Shown: positions 11,906-22,878 of the stretch, piece by piece
Layout of the letters: the number at the start of each line of letters is the position of its first letter
Numbering within the stretch: the first letter of the stretch is position 1
Position numbers and translations under genes: made by a program
Source of the DNA: Laccaria trichodermophora
Lineage: Eukaryota > Basidiomycota > Agaricomycetes > Agaricales > Hydnangiaceae
NCBI GenBank assembly: GCA_018417955.1
Contig: JACTVC010000043.1
Span: 164,845-228,844 of the forward strand
Direction of reading: 5' to 3'
Length of the DNA stretch: 64,000 bases
Notes under the pieces: model-generated
Database searches by the model: none
What the model saw: only the letters and a program-made list of their open reading frames with translations
What the model was told of the DNA's origin: nothing

Positions 11906-13568
11906 ACCATTCCAGCGGACTCCGGATGGAATTCTGACATTCTATGGGAGTCCGTCGGAGTCCGCCGGAACTCATGGGGGAGGGTAAAGTACTGCAGGAG
12001 ATGTGCACCGCAACCTTCTCCATGAAGCGTTGATGCCGTCCGATGACGATGTGTTTTGGGAAAGCTTTCTCGAGCGCGTTACAGCTCATCGACACATTGC
12101 GGAAGAAGACATTCAAGATATCGGAAAAGTGTCTTTACAGGCGGTGCTTGTCAAGGTAATGCTAATCCAATCTTTGAAGCTCATATTTATAAGGACTTTT
12201 CTACTTAGCCTGGGTATGAGGAGGGGATAGTCTTTCGAGTCCATTGGCGGCTCATGGACCCTAGGTTTCCTGCACAGTTTCAACCCCCAGCGGTCTTTGG
12301 TTGGAAGGCTCTACCTGGTAGAGTGTTTTTTGAAGGTGGTTCAGAGGAAATGATTCGACAAGTCTGTAATGGCCTACCAAACGTGATGGTCTCGAAGACT
12401 TTCCACATACCCGATCCCAACCCCTCCATTTTCAATGTTCCAGATACCTTTCGGCCACAGCCTCATTCATGGGTTCGACTGCACCATGGGATCTACAAAG
12501 GAGATCTCGCCTACGTTTGGGAGGTTACTACTTATTCAACATTGCTCATCAACCTCCTTGTGGTACCACGCGTTGATTATGACCCACCTGCCACCAAATT
12601 CAAAGGAAGCCAGCTTATCGCATATGAGGACAGAAATAATGAGAGGGACGACGAGTTTGCAGCGACCTACAAGCCTGACTGCGAGCTATATAGAAGAGCT
12701 TCAGCACCAGGGCGGCCTCGCCAAGCCCTCTTCAATCTGACACTGGCGAAGCAACGGTATCGACAGGCCTTTCAACAGCGCAACAACCTGTTTTTATTCC
12801 GCGGAGTGTTGTACGATGCCGACGGATACGCCTATTTCTCAGAAGTCGACACGGATTGGTACATGGCAGAAGATGTAGTACCAACATTGAGTGAATTGGA
12901 ACTTTTCAACGCCTGCTCGGACATTCCTCTCGACGTCCGACAGCACACGATGGCGAGAATGTCAGCCAGGATCCTTCGGACAGGCAATGAGGTAAAAATC
13001 ACACATGGAGATTCAAGGAGGCTTCTTGGAACAATTATTGATGTAACGGAAGGCGAAGTCGTCATCTTTTTGACAATGAAGGATGTAACAACTACCTTAC
13101 CTTTTTCGTCACTTCGAAAAGATCTCAAAGTAGGGGATGAAGTCCGCATTCTTTCGGGAGACCACGAAGGTGTTACAGGTTGGGTAGTGAATCAAAATGA
13201 TGACTGTGTGTGCATCTTTGATGACAGGACCCTTACTGAGGTGAATATCTTGCTTTATAATATATATAGCTCTTCTAACATTCCATCATCTTGTAGATAG
13301 AGGCATCCCCTGGGATTGTTCAGTTCTTCACCTCCCCCTTCATCTTTGGAATGGGGTCCTCGGACTTGAAAGCTTCCTTCACAGATGCGCAAAAGCGTGT
13401 CATGAAGGGGGACTCCAATAGTCACCTGGTAGGAAGACATGTGATGGTCACCCATGGGAATTTTAGAGGTTACCGAGGCAGAGTAAAAAGCACAATTGGT
13501 GAGAAAAGGGTCTTCGTCGAGCTTGAGGCGCTCCTCCAATGCCCACAAATTTTGGACATCAGTTCTCT

Positions 13569-16500
13569 GAGTGGTAGCTACCACTTTAATCATAAACCAT
13601 AGGCAAGTGCCTGCACAGGCATTTATTTGCAGCCAAGTAAAAGTATGAAATGAAATTCTAACCATTTCATTTCTGCCTAGGCCTATACTTCATTGCCTGC
13701 CCAGTCTCATGTTTTGGCCATTTCATTTCTACCTAAGCACATATTTCATTGCTTGCCTAATGCGATATTTTACTCATTTCATTGCTGCCCAGGCCTGTAT
13801 TTCATTGCTTGCCTAGTGCAATATTTTGCCCATTTCATTGGTACCCAGGCCTATATTTCATTGCTTGCCTACTTTGATGTTTTAGCCATTTCATTGCTAC
13901 CCAGCCAATATTTCATTGCTACCCAGGCCTATATTTCATTGCTGCCCAGGCCTATATTTCATTGCTTGCCTAGTGTGATATTTTACCCATTTCATTGGTA
14001 CCCAGGCCTATATTTCATTGCTTGCCTACTTTGATGATTTAGCTATTTCATTGCTACCCAGGCCTATATTTCATTGTTTGCCTAGTGCAGTATTTTACTT
14101 ATTTCATTGCTGCCCAGGCTTGCTTGCCTAGTGCAATATTTTACCCATTTCATTGTTACCCAGGCCTATATTTCATTGCTTGCCCAGGGTCCATCTAATG
14201 TGTCATCAGAAGGGTGGTCACATGACCAGTTGCCAAAAATGGAAATAAAATAAAAATGTAGCTCTGCACTGTAGCTTCTAGATTCTGTTTAAATTATATC
14301 CTAAAGTGCTCCTGTTGTTGAGATATGAGTTGAAAGATTTGTCTCACCACTAGCTTTTTCGACCTGTTTGTGTTTTTCTCCATGAAAATGACACCAATCA
14401 AGATGATTTCAACAGATTTAGAAAGTTAAGAAAAGAGGCTACAATTATGATATCGTGGGAAATTTGACCCAAAAAGGAAGGTGCTTACCTTAAAAGGGAC
14501 ATGGACACTAATAGACTATGAAAGTAGGACATAGGCTACAAAGTTATACTACAAAAGGCTACAAAAATTGGACATAAACTACAAAGTTTAACTAATAGAT
14601 TACAAAAGACTACAAAATTCAGACATAGACTACAAAGTTTACTGATACCATTGCTTATTCATTGAAGTGTCTGCTTTTTTCATTACAGTCTGCTTTTCTG
14701 GCATTTAGTATGTAGTATGTTTGGGTTCATGGAGAGATGATTGAATGATCAAGATGAGTTGACTTTTTGCCAGTCATGCCCAACTTCAACTTGTTCAGTT
14801 CTGTTTGCTTATTCATTGAAGTGTCTGCTTTTTTCATTACAAAAGTTTGTAGTGTCTGCTTTGTGAGACTACTAGAGTTTGTAGTGTCCACTTTTTGAGA
14901 CTACAAAATGTTGTAGTGTCCCCTCCTTTTTGACTACAACACTTTGTAGCATCTGCTTTTTAGACTAGAAAAGTTGTAGTCTTCTTTTTTGACACCTAGT
15001 ATGTCATATGTTTAGGTTCATGGAGGCATGGTTGAATCATTAAGATAAGTTGACTCTTTACGAGTTATGCACAAGTTCTTGTTCTTCACATCAGTGGAGC
15101 CTGTTTGTGTTTACAAATGGAAAGCCATTGTGCTATCTGAGACCTTAGTCAAACTTTTACTCAGATCAGGAGCCACTGTCATAGGTCTGACCAGGGTAAA
15201 AATGTGTCTATCATCAATCTTTTTTGCCTTGTCAAAGTCAAATGATGATTAGGCTATTCTCTCCAACCATTAACACAGCCCATGTTCACTGAAAGTCATT
15301 CAAGGGTACTACCAGTAGGATCCTCTCTCTTCCTCAATCTTCACTCAAGACTCAGATGAGTAGAACGAATGTGGTGAACCTTCTCCAGGTGAAGTATGAT
15401 AGACATACATGACTACTGTTCTGGAAAGAAATTACAGGTGCCACTGATGTGAAACACAACAAGTTGAAGTTGGGCATGACTGGCAAAAAGTCAACTCATC
15501 TTGATCATTCAATCATCTCTCCATGAACCCAAACATACTACATACTAAATGCCAGAAAAGCAGACTGTAATGAAAAAAGCAGACACTTCAATGAATAAGC
15601 AATGGTATCAGTAAACTTTGTAGTCTATGTCTGAATTTTGTAGTCTTTTGTAATCTATTAGTTAAACTTTGTAGTTTATGTCCAATTTTTGTAGCCTTTT
15701 GTAGTATAACTTTGTAGCCTATGTCCTACTTTCATAGTCTATTAGTGTCCATGTCCCTTTTAAGGTAAGCACCTTCCTTTTTGGGTCAAATTTCCCACGA
15801 TATCATAATTGTAGCCTCTTTTCTTAACTTTCTAAATCTGTTGAAATCATCTTGATTGGTGTCATTTTCATGGAGAAAAACACAAACAGGTCGAAAAAGC
15901 TAGTGGTGAGACAAATCTTTCAACTCATATCTCAACAACAGGAGCACTTTAGGATATAATTTAAACAGAATCTAGAAGCTACAGTGCAGAGCTACATTTT
16001 TATTTTATTTCCATTTTTGGCAACTGGTCATGTGACCACCCTTCTGATGACACATTAGATGGACCCTGGGCAAGCAATGAAATATAGGCCTGGGTAACAA
16101 TGAAATGGGTAAAATATTGCACTAGGCAAGCAAGCCTGGGCAGCAATGAAATAAGTAAAATACTGCACTAGGCAAACAATGAAATATAGGCCTGGGTAGC
16201 AATGAAATAGCTAAAACATCAAAGTAGGCAAACAATGAAATATAGGCCTGGGTAGCAATGAAATAGCTAAAACATCAAAGTAGGCAAGCAATGAAATATA
16301 GGCCTGGGTACCAATGAAATGGGTAAAATATCACACTAGGCAAGCAATGAAATATAGGCCTGGGCAGCAATGAAATATAGGCCTGGGTAGCAATGAAATA
16401 TTGGCTGGGTAGCAATGAAATGGCTAAAACATCAAAGTAGGCAAGCAATGAAATATAGGCCTGGGTACCAATGAAATGGGCAAAATATTGCACTAGGCAA

Positions 16501-16795
16501 GCAATGAAATACAGGCCTGGGCAGCAATGAAATGAGTAAAATATCGCATTAGGCAAGCAATGAAATATGTGCTTAGGTAGAAATGAAATGGCCAAAACAT
16601 GAGACTGGGCAGGCAATGAAATATAGGCCAGAATGAAATGAAATGGCTAAAACATCGCACTAGGAAAGCAATGAAATATAGGCCTAGGCAGAAATGAAAT
16701 GGCTAGAATTTCATTTCATACTTTTACTTGGCTGCAAATAAATGCCTGTGCAGGCACTTGCCTATGGTTTATGATAAGGAGTGGTAGCTACTGGT
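13569..16795. mobile_element. 3.2 kb hairpin (foldback) element with TTTCATTG-repeat arms
   Basis: The two halves are long inverted repeats. Left-arm sequence from CATAAACCATAGGCAAGTGC to about 14790 is mirrored from about 15455 to CTTGCCTATGGTTTATG. Arms are about 1.2-1.3 kb, with identical 113-codon frames in both (13693-14034 and 16275-16616), and enclose a 0.65 kb centre. Outer parts are CCCAGGCCTATATTTCATTGC repeats, then a conserved core with GGTCACATGACC, then ACTACAAA repeats. Direct repeats AGTTCTCT (13561-13568) and GGTTCTCT (16796-16803) match at 7 of 8 bases, and excision there keeps the SPT5-like frame. A 12-bp repeat AGTGGTAGCTAC (13570-13581, 16780-16791) is an alternative, but it would shift the frame. 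No protein is encoded. Confidence 0.85.
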
Positions 16796-17996
16796 GGTTC
16801 TCTACGCATCATGTAAGCCCATTCTCTTATTTTTCTGAATCGAAACTAATTAGCTTCCAGTGCCGATGAAAGCCTTCAGCACCCCAGGCCTCGAGAGCTT
16901 CTTACTGACTTTACTTACCTGCTCGAACCAGCACCTCTGCCTGGTACTCTGGCAGGCTTTTTGTTCCCTGGTTACCCTTTGCCAGATTCGCAACCCTCAG
17001 TCCCATATCCCGCTCCTTTCTGTGCACAGACTCCGGCCCTTGCAGGGCCATCTACTCCGCTTCCTAACTTGGAAGATATCCCGATGACCCCAGCTTGGAA
17101 CCCAAGCTCACAAACCCCGCGCCGTGGTAATGATGGTAATTATGTTTCTGTTAGAAAGTCAATAGATACTGACAATTGTGGCAGCCTCTTCTCCATATTG
17201 GCTCAGAGATGGCTGCTTCGCCAACATGAGACTCAGCCTTCGTCTCATCAACACCAAACCTAATTTTCACAAGGGCGAGCACAAAGATAAGTGTGGGGAG
17301 TTCAAGGGAGTGGTCGGAGATGCGGTCAAGGTCCAGCTAGGCTTCAAAGTGTTGGAAGTGCCATTTCCATACCTTATACCTGAAAGGCCAGAGTGCAAAT
17401 CCCAGGTCGTTACCGTATTTACCGGTCCACATAAGGGGTCGCAGTTTAGAATTAAGGAGTTTGGCGAAGAATTTTGTGGCTGCTCAATTTTGAGATCAAC
17501 AACGCTTTTGAGAAAGGTTGATGTCAAAATCGCCACCAATGAACTGGTAGTCACCCGAGACAGTCAGCGATAACCTACATATACCGTAGATATATTACAA
17601 CTGCCTTAGACAGATTTTTTTGTATGTTTTACACATATCTTGATGGCAAGGTATATATATTCTAGATCTTATTGCAAGACTTTGAGGCTTGAGATGACTG
17701 AACGAACGAACTTGAACACTCACTTATGACCGGCTTAGTCAGCTCCAGCTGGCTTCTTAGCTGGAGCTGGAACTAGCCGAGCTGTGGGAGCCATCACTCG
17801 GCGGTTCTGGCTGGGCTTCAGCTAAACTCAGCTCGGCTCCTGACTTGAGCTGGCTCCAAGCCGGAGCCGCGGCAACACTAATCATCCATCCCCATGCTAA
17901 TGCTTTTCCATGATTACCATCCCAAACACTCCCTTTCGACACTCTTTATTTTGAAACTTCAAGTTAGGAATTCTTTCTGAATCCCTGGAGGGCGTA

Positions 17997-18311
17997 TGTA
18001 ACAGACGTGACCTCCTCGTCACTCATTTCATCAACTCAGTACCTCTCGCCATTCATTGGCATTCACGCGTCCTCTTCCTCATCAATGCTCAGGCATCCCA
18101 TACCCTTAAGGACACCTTCTGTCTTTTACCGACCTTAACATTCATGTGCTTAACCTTCCCATTAGCCTTAGCATTTATCCTATAGCCCTTGGCCCTGTTA
18201 TCTACAGTATATAAGACCTATGACTGTCAAGTAAATATGCCAGTGAATACCAGAGTCTTAAACAGTCTTTTGTGTTCGCTAACCCTCAGTGTGCCTGACT
18301 TTTGTGCTACA
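17997..18311 (+). mobile_element. 3' LTR of the old Ty3/gypsy element
   Basis: TGTAACAGACGTGACC begins the repeat and GTGCTACA probably ends it (TGTA..TACA). It contains a TATA-like TATATAAG near 18213 and follows the disrupted gypsy downstream region. The other LTR is outside the window, so the right border (18311, or up to about 18355) and the TSD cannot be confirmed. Confidence 0.6.
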
Positions 18312-18354
18312 GTTACCTTTCAGTCACCATAGTCACACAACGGTCACAACTGGT

Positions 18355-18608
18355 CACCCAAAGGGAAAAACCTGACACAGTAGAACATGGCCTTGTTGCT
18401 GCTGGGGCGTTCGAGAGCCACGGTGGGGTGGATGTTGTCTGGGTCCACAACCTAGACATAGATCAGGACCATTGGACGTACTCGACACGAGGAGGCTCAC
18501 CATGCCAGGCCATGGTGGAAAGCCGTGCACTTTGCCTAGGACTGTGTCATTGATGTTGTAGGTCGTGGCCACTTTGGCCTGCTGCGCTTTGCTACTTTTC
18601 TTGCTCAT
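18355..18608 (-). pseudogene. PWWP-domain gene, N-terminal exons only
   Basis: The minus-strand ATG at 18608 starts MSKKSSKAQQAKVATTYNI, followed by the PWWP hallmark VLGKVHGFPPWPGMV. An intron (18500-18451, GTGAGC..TCTAG) follows, and exon 2 reads VVDPDNIHPTVALERPSSNK then AMFYCVRFFP. PWWP domains bind methylated histone tails and DNA; fungal proteins of this type act in chromatin. The coding frame is lost about 18355, where the gypsy LTR region begins, so the gene is truncated inside its PWWP domain by that insertion. An upstream in-frame ATG at 18629 is an alternative start. Confidence 0.8.
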
Positions 18609-18629
18609 CGTGGTTGGCGACATGTGCAA

Positions 18630-19586
18630 TGTGGCAGACGGTGAGGAGGGATGTTAGGAAACCGAAAAGGATGATGATTGGGGAGCTTGCTCCCCTTTGT
18701 ACTGCTAACCGGCTCTGAAATGTAGATGATGACCAAATCCACAAGTAGTTGGTTGTGTTTACACATTGCACAGCATGGACACCCTGTGCGAACTTGCTGA
18801 GATGTACACCACTCACATGACATCGACACAAATAGAAACTTTCTAGCTCTTCAGTCTGATCTCAAGTTACTCTGTGTTCCTTTCTTACCTCATTTGATCT
18901 ATTCCTGTAGTCCTGACATCCATGTATGCATTGAACTCTTTCTCATTAATTTGCACCTCAAGTAAATGTGAATTTTTTTTGAGCTATGCCTTCTGCCTGG
19001 CAGCAAAAAAAGATAGAAGCTGTGCTGACAATGTTCAGAAATACCAATCACAAAATTATGGTAAGTTCTATAAATCTTTCTTATTTTGTTTGACAAGATG
19101 ACTGTTAGCTTCTGACTTCTATTCTCATTCTGATGGGGCAGGGCCTTCAAGGGTAATACAGCACACTGGCATGTATTTATTTTTCTATAAAACACAAAAA
19201 CATGGATTATTCAATATTTTAATTTGCCCATGCAGATTTCTGGAGCTGGGCCTTCTTGTATTCTTTTACCTGATCCTACTTAGCCTCAAAGCTTGACTCA
19301 GGTTCTCACCCTCTCAAATACTTGTGCCAACCCTTGGGCTGGAGTTCAGGCTGTTGGAAAAACCAGTCATTAAATGTAAAGCAAAAAATAACTGCTCTGC
19401 AGCTAAAAATGCATTAGATGAGGATGCAGATGGGTGGGAGCCAGATATTCTTTTGGTCAAAGGTGGACATATAAGTAAATAGACCCAAATTTCATTTTAG
19501 TGTAACCCTAGCATGTGCTTTGTGGCTCCCCAGCCATTTCTGAGCCTTTGAATATATGTGTAGTGCACACTCCTTGTCCTCTCACC
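18630..19586. other. Intergenic region between PWWP and transposase genes
   Basis: No convincing gene. It presumably includes the PWWP promoter (minus) and the 5' flank of the transposase. Short open frames at 18592-18831 and 18899-19195 lack recognisable motifs. Confidence 0.4.
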
Positions 19587-19741
19587 ATGCCGTACTGCAA
19601 GATATCTAGGGACCTCAAGCTTGCTGCCATCAGACTCTATGAAGGTGACATTCTTGAGCTTCCTGACATCTTGGATTGCTTGAGGATTTATCACAGGACT
19701 TTCTTCAGAATCTGGAAGCTTTGGAACGATACTGGTGACAT

Positions 19742-20291
19742 TAGTGTTTAGAAGTCCAGTCTCATGACTGGAAAAAAACTGTAACCAGACCGGACCAAGA
19801 CCACAAAAGACCAGACCTGCAGTTATGGTCTTTTATTTTTGAGATGTTAAGACCACAAAAAAACTGGTTAACATGAACCGGTTTGGACTGGTCTTTTGTA
19901 GCCCCTTAAATACCCTTCAAAATGCACCCAAGAACATACAATTTGGTAAAGAATTGAGAGAGATATGAATTGAATTGTAAAATATTTTTGGAAATAGTAG
20001 ATGTATCAGATTTATTTTATAGAAACACCAATTCCTAACCAAATTTAACGTTCTTGGGCTCGTTTTAAAGCCAGTATACATGTTAATAAATTTACCGATT
20101 CATAATTTTAAAATATTAGCCTAGACCGGTTAAAACTGGTGCAGACCGAAACTGGTCTAAAGACCACAAAAAGACTGCAGACTGCAGTCTTTTGTGGTCC
20201 AGTCTGGTCTTTTTGACTTCTGGGAAAAGATTAGACCAGTTAAAGCCCCTGGGTGTCAAAAGACCAGACCAGACCAGACTTTCAAACACTA
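19742..20291. mobile_element. 550-bp hAT-type MITE with ACCGGTCT repeats
   Basis: The left end is TAGTGTTTAGAAGTCCAGTC and the right end GACTTTCAAACACTA. Flanking GGTGACAT (19734-19741) and GGCGACAT (20292-20299) match at 7 of 8 bases. Excision restores the transposase frame (TGD-IVNKNIGACG). The interior is dense in inverted GGTCTGGTCTTTT / AAAAGACCAGACC motifs and has no ORF. A relative lies at 36965-37617. Confidence 0.9.
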
Positions 20292-21074
20292 GGCGACATT
20301 GTCAACAAAAATATTGGTGCATGTGGATGCCCTTGGATTTTGGTGTATGAAGACATTGAATACCTTTGTCAGGTCATCCGCCACTGACCAGATTGGTTCC
20401 TCAATGAGCTGGACTTTCTTTTATGCACCAACCACTTTATTGCTGCTCACTACACAATGATCCATCATGAGCTTCTCAGGGCAGGAATCACTGGGAAGAA
20501 ACTCAAAAAGGTTGCTTCAGAATGCAATGAAAATGTTTGCACAGTCCATATCTGGCGCATGGCTCAAGATGACCCTGAACAGCTTGGTTTTCTGGATGAG
20601 ATGTCAAAGGATGAGTGCACTGCAGGAAGACATCGTGGCTGATCAAGAAAGGGGACTCATGCTGTTCAGAAGGGGGTTTTTGTGAGAGGAAGAAGGTTTT
20701 CTGCAGAGGGGTTACTAATGGTGGATGGAATGATTTCAAACACAGTTGTTGAGGAGTCCATGACAAAGGCGATGTTCCTGGCATACTTGGAGCACTCTGT
20801 TGTATGCTCTGCACCTATTTCACTGGATTCTGACCTTCATTCCCATCAGCTACCACTCTGTTCCCCTTTCCCTGGCAAGCTCAGTGTCTTATGCTTCGAC
20901 AACGCACACATTCGCCATGGAGAAGAAATACTCAAGCTCACCACACAATTTGGTAAATTTCAATGATCATTTTGAATTGCTCATCATTGTATTTGACTCC
21001 TAGGTGTCTGTGTAGAATACATCCCCCCCTATTCCCCTGACCTCAATCCCATTGAAGAGGCTTTCTCAAAGATC

Positions 21075-22615
21075 CAATACTTTACACTCCCCGGGATATT
21101 CCACATGGACTGGTATGGAATGAGGATGGAATGGATAAATTCCATGGATTCCCACCATGGAATGAAGATGGAATGGTATGGAATGAAGATGGAATCCTAT
21201 GGACCATTCCATGACTATTTCTTTGGATTCCATGGACTATTCCATCTGAATATCTGGATTCCATGGGTTATTCCATCTGGATTCCATATGGAAGAGTTCA
21301 GGTCATGTGACTTCATGCCTGTCATATTTATTCTAAGTCCAATGTTGCCAATTGATTATTGTATTTTGTTCTATAATAACCTCACAACTTTCTGCTTAGA
21401 ACAGTTATATAGATTAAAATTCTAATATATTGAAGTGCTACACAAATATTATCCTACTATATTCTAAGTTAAAGGAAGGGGGGGGAGCAGAGAGAAATGG
21501 GGGTGGAGGAAGGAAGGGATGGACAGGGAAGAGGGGAGGAGGAAGGGTGTAGGGACAGGGAAAAGGGAAGGGGAAGGGTGTAGGGACAGGGAAAAGGAAG
21601 GGGGAAGGGTGTAGGGACATGGAAAAGGAAGGGGGAAGGGTGTAGGGACAGGGAAAAGGAAGGGGGTAGGGACAGAGAAATGAGGAGGGACAGAGGAGGG
21701 AGGGAAATGGAAGGGGTATATGGAAATGGGGGGGAACAGGGGAAAGGGAAGGAGGAAGGGGGAGGGACAACACTCATCGCCATGGCCGTCCATTAGTGTC
21801 ATCGTCATCATTGGGTGTTGGTGTCATTGTCATGTGTTGGCATTGTTGTTGTGCATTGGTGTTGTTGTCATGTGTTGGCGTTGTTGTTGTGCATTGGTGT
21901 TGTTGTTGTGCATTGGCATCGTCATCGTCGTGTGTTGGCATCATTGTTGTCATTGTGCGTTGGTGGTGGCATCATCCTCATCTGTTGGCATTGTCATCCA
22001 GCGGTGTCGTCTTCATCTGTTGGCGTCGTTGTCATCCATTGGCATCATTGTCGTCCATTGGTGTTGTCGTCCATTGATGTGGTGGCCGTTGATGTGGCAG
22101 TGGTTGGTCATGCATGTCGTCGTTGGTGTGGCTGTGGCCGTTGATGGGGTGGGGACGGATGGGATGGTGCTATGGGCAGTCGTGCCGTTTCATCGTTGTG
22201 GGCAGTCATCGCCATGTGCCATTGTTGTGTGCTGGTGGTGGTGGTTTGGAGAAAGGAGGCCATGTCACACATTGTGACAATGGCATCATGTTTGTACTCC
22301 CATGTGAGATCACATGTATATCTCACATGTTTATGATCTCACGTGACTGCCAGATTTGGCAAAATTTTCATGGAATTGAGTGGTCTGGATTAATTATTTG
22401 GAATCCAATGGAATCCACCTGGAATGATCCATGGAATCCATGTGGAATGTACCATTCCATCACCATTCCATGTGGAATCCATAGTGAATATGGAATAAAA
22501 AAATAGCTGGGGACTCAGCCAAAAATATTCCATATGGAATCCATGGAAGGGATGGTGGAATCCAGCCATTCCACATGGATTCCATATGGAAAACCCCAGG
22601 GAGTGTAAAGACCTC
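21075..22615. mobile_element. Element D: non-autonomous KDZ-type element in the Tc1-like transposase
   Basis: The left end is CAATACTTTACACTCCCCGG and the right end CCCAGGGAGTGTAAAGACCTC. Perfect TSDs CAAAGATC lie at 21067-21074 and 22616-22623. Removing it turns the host sequence into AFSKI-KAFLRHH, a typical continuation after the catalytic Glu. Subterminal ATGGAATCC and CCATATGGAATCC repeats flank a GGGAAGGGGGAAGGG polypurine block (21470-21770) and a GTTGTTGTGCATTGG-rich block (21790-22250). Unlike A, B, C, E and F I cannot recognise a tRNA-like cassette. Confidence 0.92.
21470..22250. repeat. Polypurine and GTTGTTG-rich low-complexity core of element D
   Basis: The first 300 bp are almost pure purine on the plus strand and the next 450 bp are built of CATTGTTGTTGTGCATTGG-like units. 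These are the mirror counterpart of the polypyrimidine and CAC/GAC-rich parts of elements A and B. The Val/Cys/His-rich open frames here are artefacts. Confidence 0.8.
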
Positions 22616-22878
22616 CAAAGATCAAGGCCTTCCTTCGTCATCATCAAGGACTCCTCACATGTGAAGGACACAGAATGATTTTTGACCTCATGCAAACTAT
22701 GGAGATCATTACGGCATCTGACATGATGGGATATTTTATGCACAGTGGTTATTTCTAAAGTAGCACAATGGTGTCTATTGTAGTTCTATGTACAGTTTTG
22801 TTACAGCAGTTGTTGAGTCAATGATCAGTGCAATTCGTGTTACAAGTTATAATGATTGAATGAGTCCAAAAAAAAAAA

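Larger units (their letters stand above)
9836..11994. mobile_element. Element B: non-autonomous KDZ-type element in an SPT5-like exon
   Basis: It begins GAGGTCTTTACCATCCCCCA and ends GGGGGAGGGTAAAGTACTG. Perfect 8-bp TSDs CAGGAGAT lie at 9828-9835 and 11995-12002. Removal rejoins the host frame as LISGD-VHRNLLHEAL. Internal order is the same as in element A: GGAATCC-type subterminal repeats, tRNA-like cassette (minus), GAC-rich low-complexity DNA, CCCTTTTCCC polypyrimidine, AT-rich spacer, and a 32-bp tandem array before the CAGTAC end. Element C is a very close copy in the opposite orientation, which points to recent transposition. Confidence 0.93.
9552..17573 (+). pseudogene. SPT5-like KOW-domain gene, hAT cargo, split by two insertions
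   Basis: The start is ATG 9552 (MEVEYPERPTKRIKLE). Exons: 9552-9599, 9652-9733, 9786-9835, 12003-12155, 12209-13240, 13297-13568, 16804-16812, 16861-17126 and 17185-17573. The first intron is GC-AG, the others GT-AG. With element B and the hairpin removed, these exons total 2301 nt and stay in frame to the stop, giving 766 residues. The acidic N-terminus (DDDEDIDDLISGD) is followed by a NusG-N-like segment (GRVFFEGGSEEM). KOW-type motifs follow at GNEVKITHGD..LLGTI, VGDEVRILSGDHEGVTG and VGRHVMVTHGNFRGYRGR, with a probable further one near the C-terminus. SPT5 is the RNA polymerase II elongation factor of the NusG family; this diverged copy may not share that role. The undamaged frame outside the insertions suggests it was under constraint until recently. 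Confidence 0.82.
4200..17880. mobile_element. 13.7 kb hAT transposon carrying an SPT5-like cargo gene
   Basis: The terminal inverted repeats are TAGTGTTGCCGCGGCT on the left and its complement AGCCGCGGCAACACTA on the right. The flanks are perfect 8-bp duplications, ATCATCCA at 4192-4199 and 17881-17888, as expected for hAT elements. GC-rich imperfect repeats rich in AGCCGG and GAGCTGG lie inside both ends (4210-4330 and 17740-17870). It contains a hAT transposase on the minus strand near the left end and an SPT5-like gene on the plus strand filling the rest. Minus element B and the hairpin element with their TSD copies, it would be about 8.3 kb. Host DNA is the old gypsy element. Termini, TSD and transposase agree, so the boundary call is strong. 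Confidence 0.92.
19587..22758 (+). pseudogene. Tc1/IS630-like DDE transposase, split by two insertions
   Basis: ATG 19587 (MPYCKISRDLKLAAIRLYEG) opens a helix-turn-helix region, and the DDE domain follows. Its first Asp is in LDEMSKDE, the second in LCFDNAHIRHGEE, and the Glu in YSPDLNPIEEAF. Two introns are visible near 20810-20860 and 20953-21003. TGA codons at 20385-20387 and 20640-20642 break the frame. A 550-bp hAT MITE interrupts it after TGD and element D interrupts it after the catalytic Glu (AFSKI). With both removed, the C-terminus AFLRHH..GYFMHSGYF continues to TAA at 22758. I could not find the ends of the host transposon. Confidence 0.85.

Noticed and set aside
13693..16616. Identical 113-codon frames at 13693-14034 (plus) and 16275-16616 (minus) as a duplicated gene
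   Set aside because: They lie in the mirrored arms of the hairpin and consist of translated CCCAGGCCTATATTTCATTGC repeats; no domain or start context.
13570..16791. 12-bp repeat AGTGGTAGCTAC as the hairpin's TSD
   Set aside because: It would shift the SPT5-like reading frame, whereas AGTTCTCT / GGTTCTCT keeps it; the 12-mer is part of the inverted ends.
21720..22277. Val/Cys/His-rich ORFs in element D
   Set aside because: Translation of GTTGTTGTGCATTGG repeats in overlapping frames.
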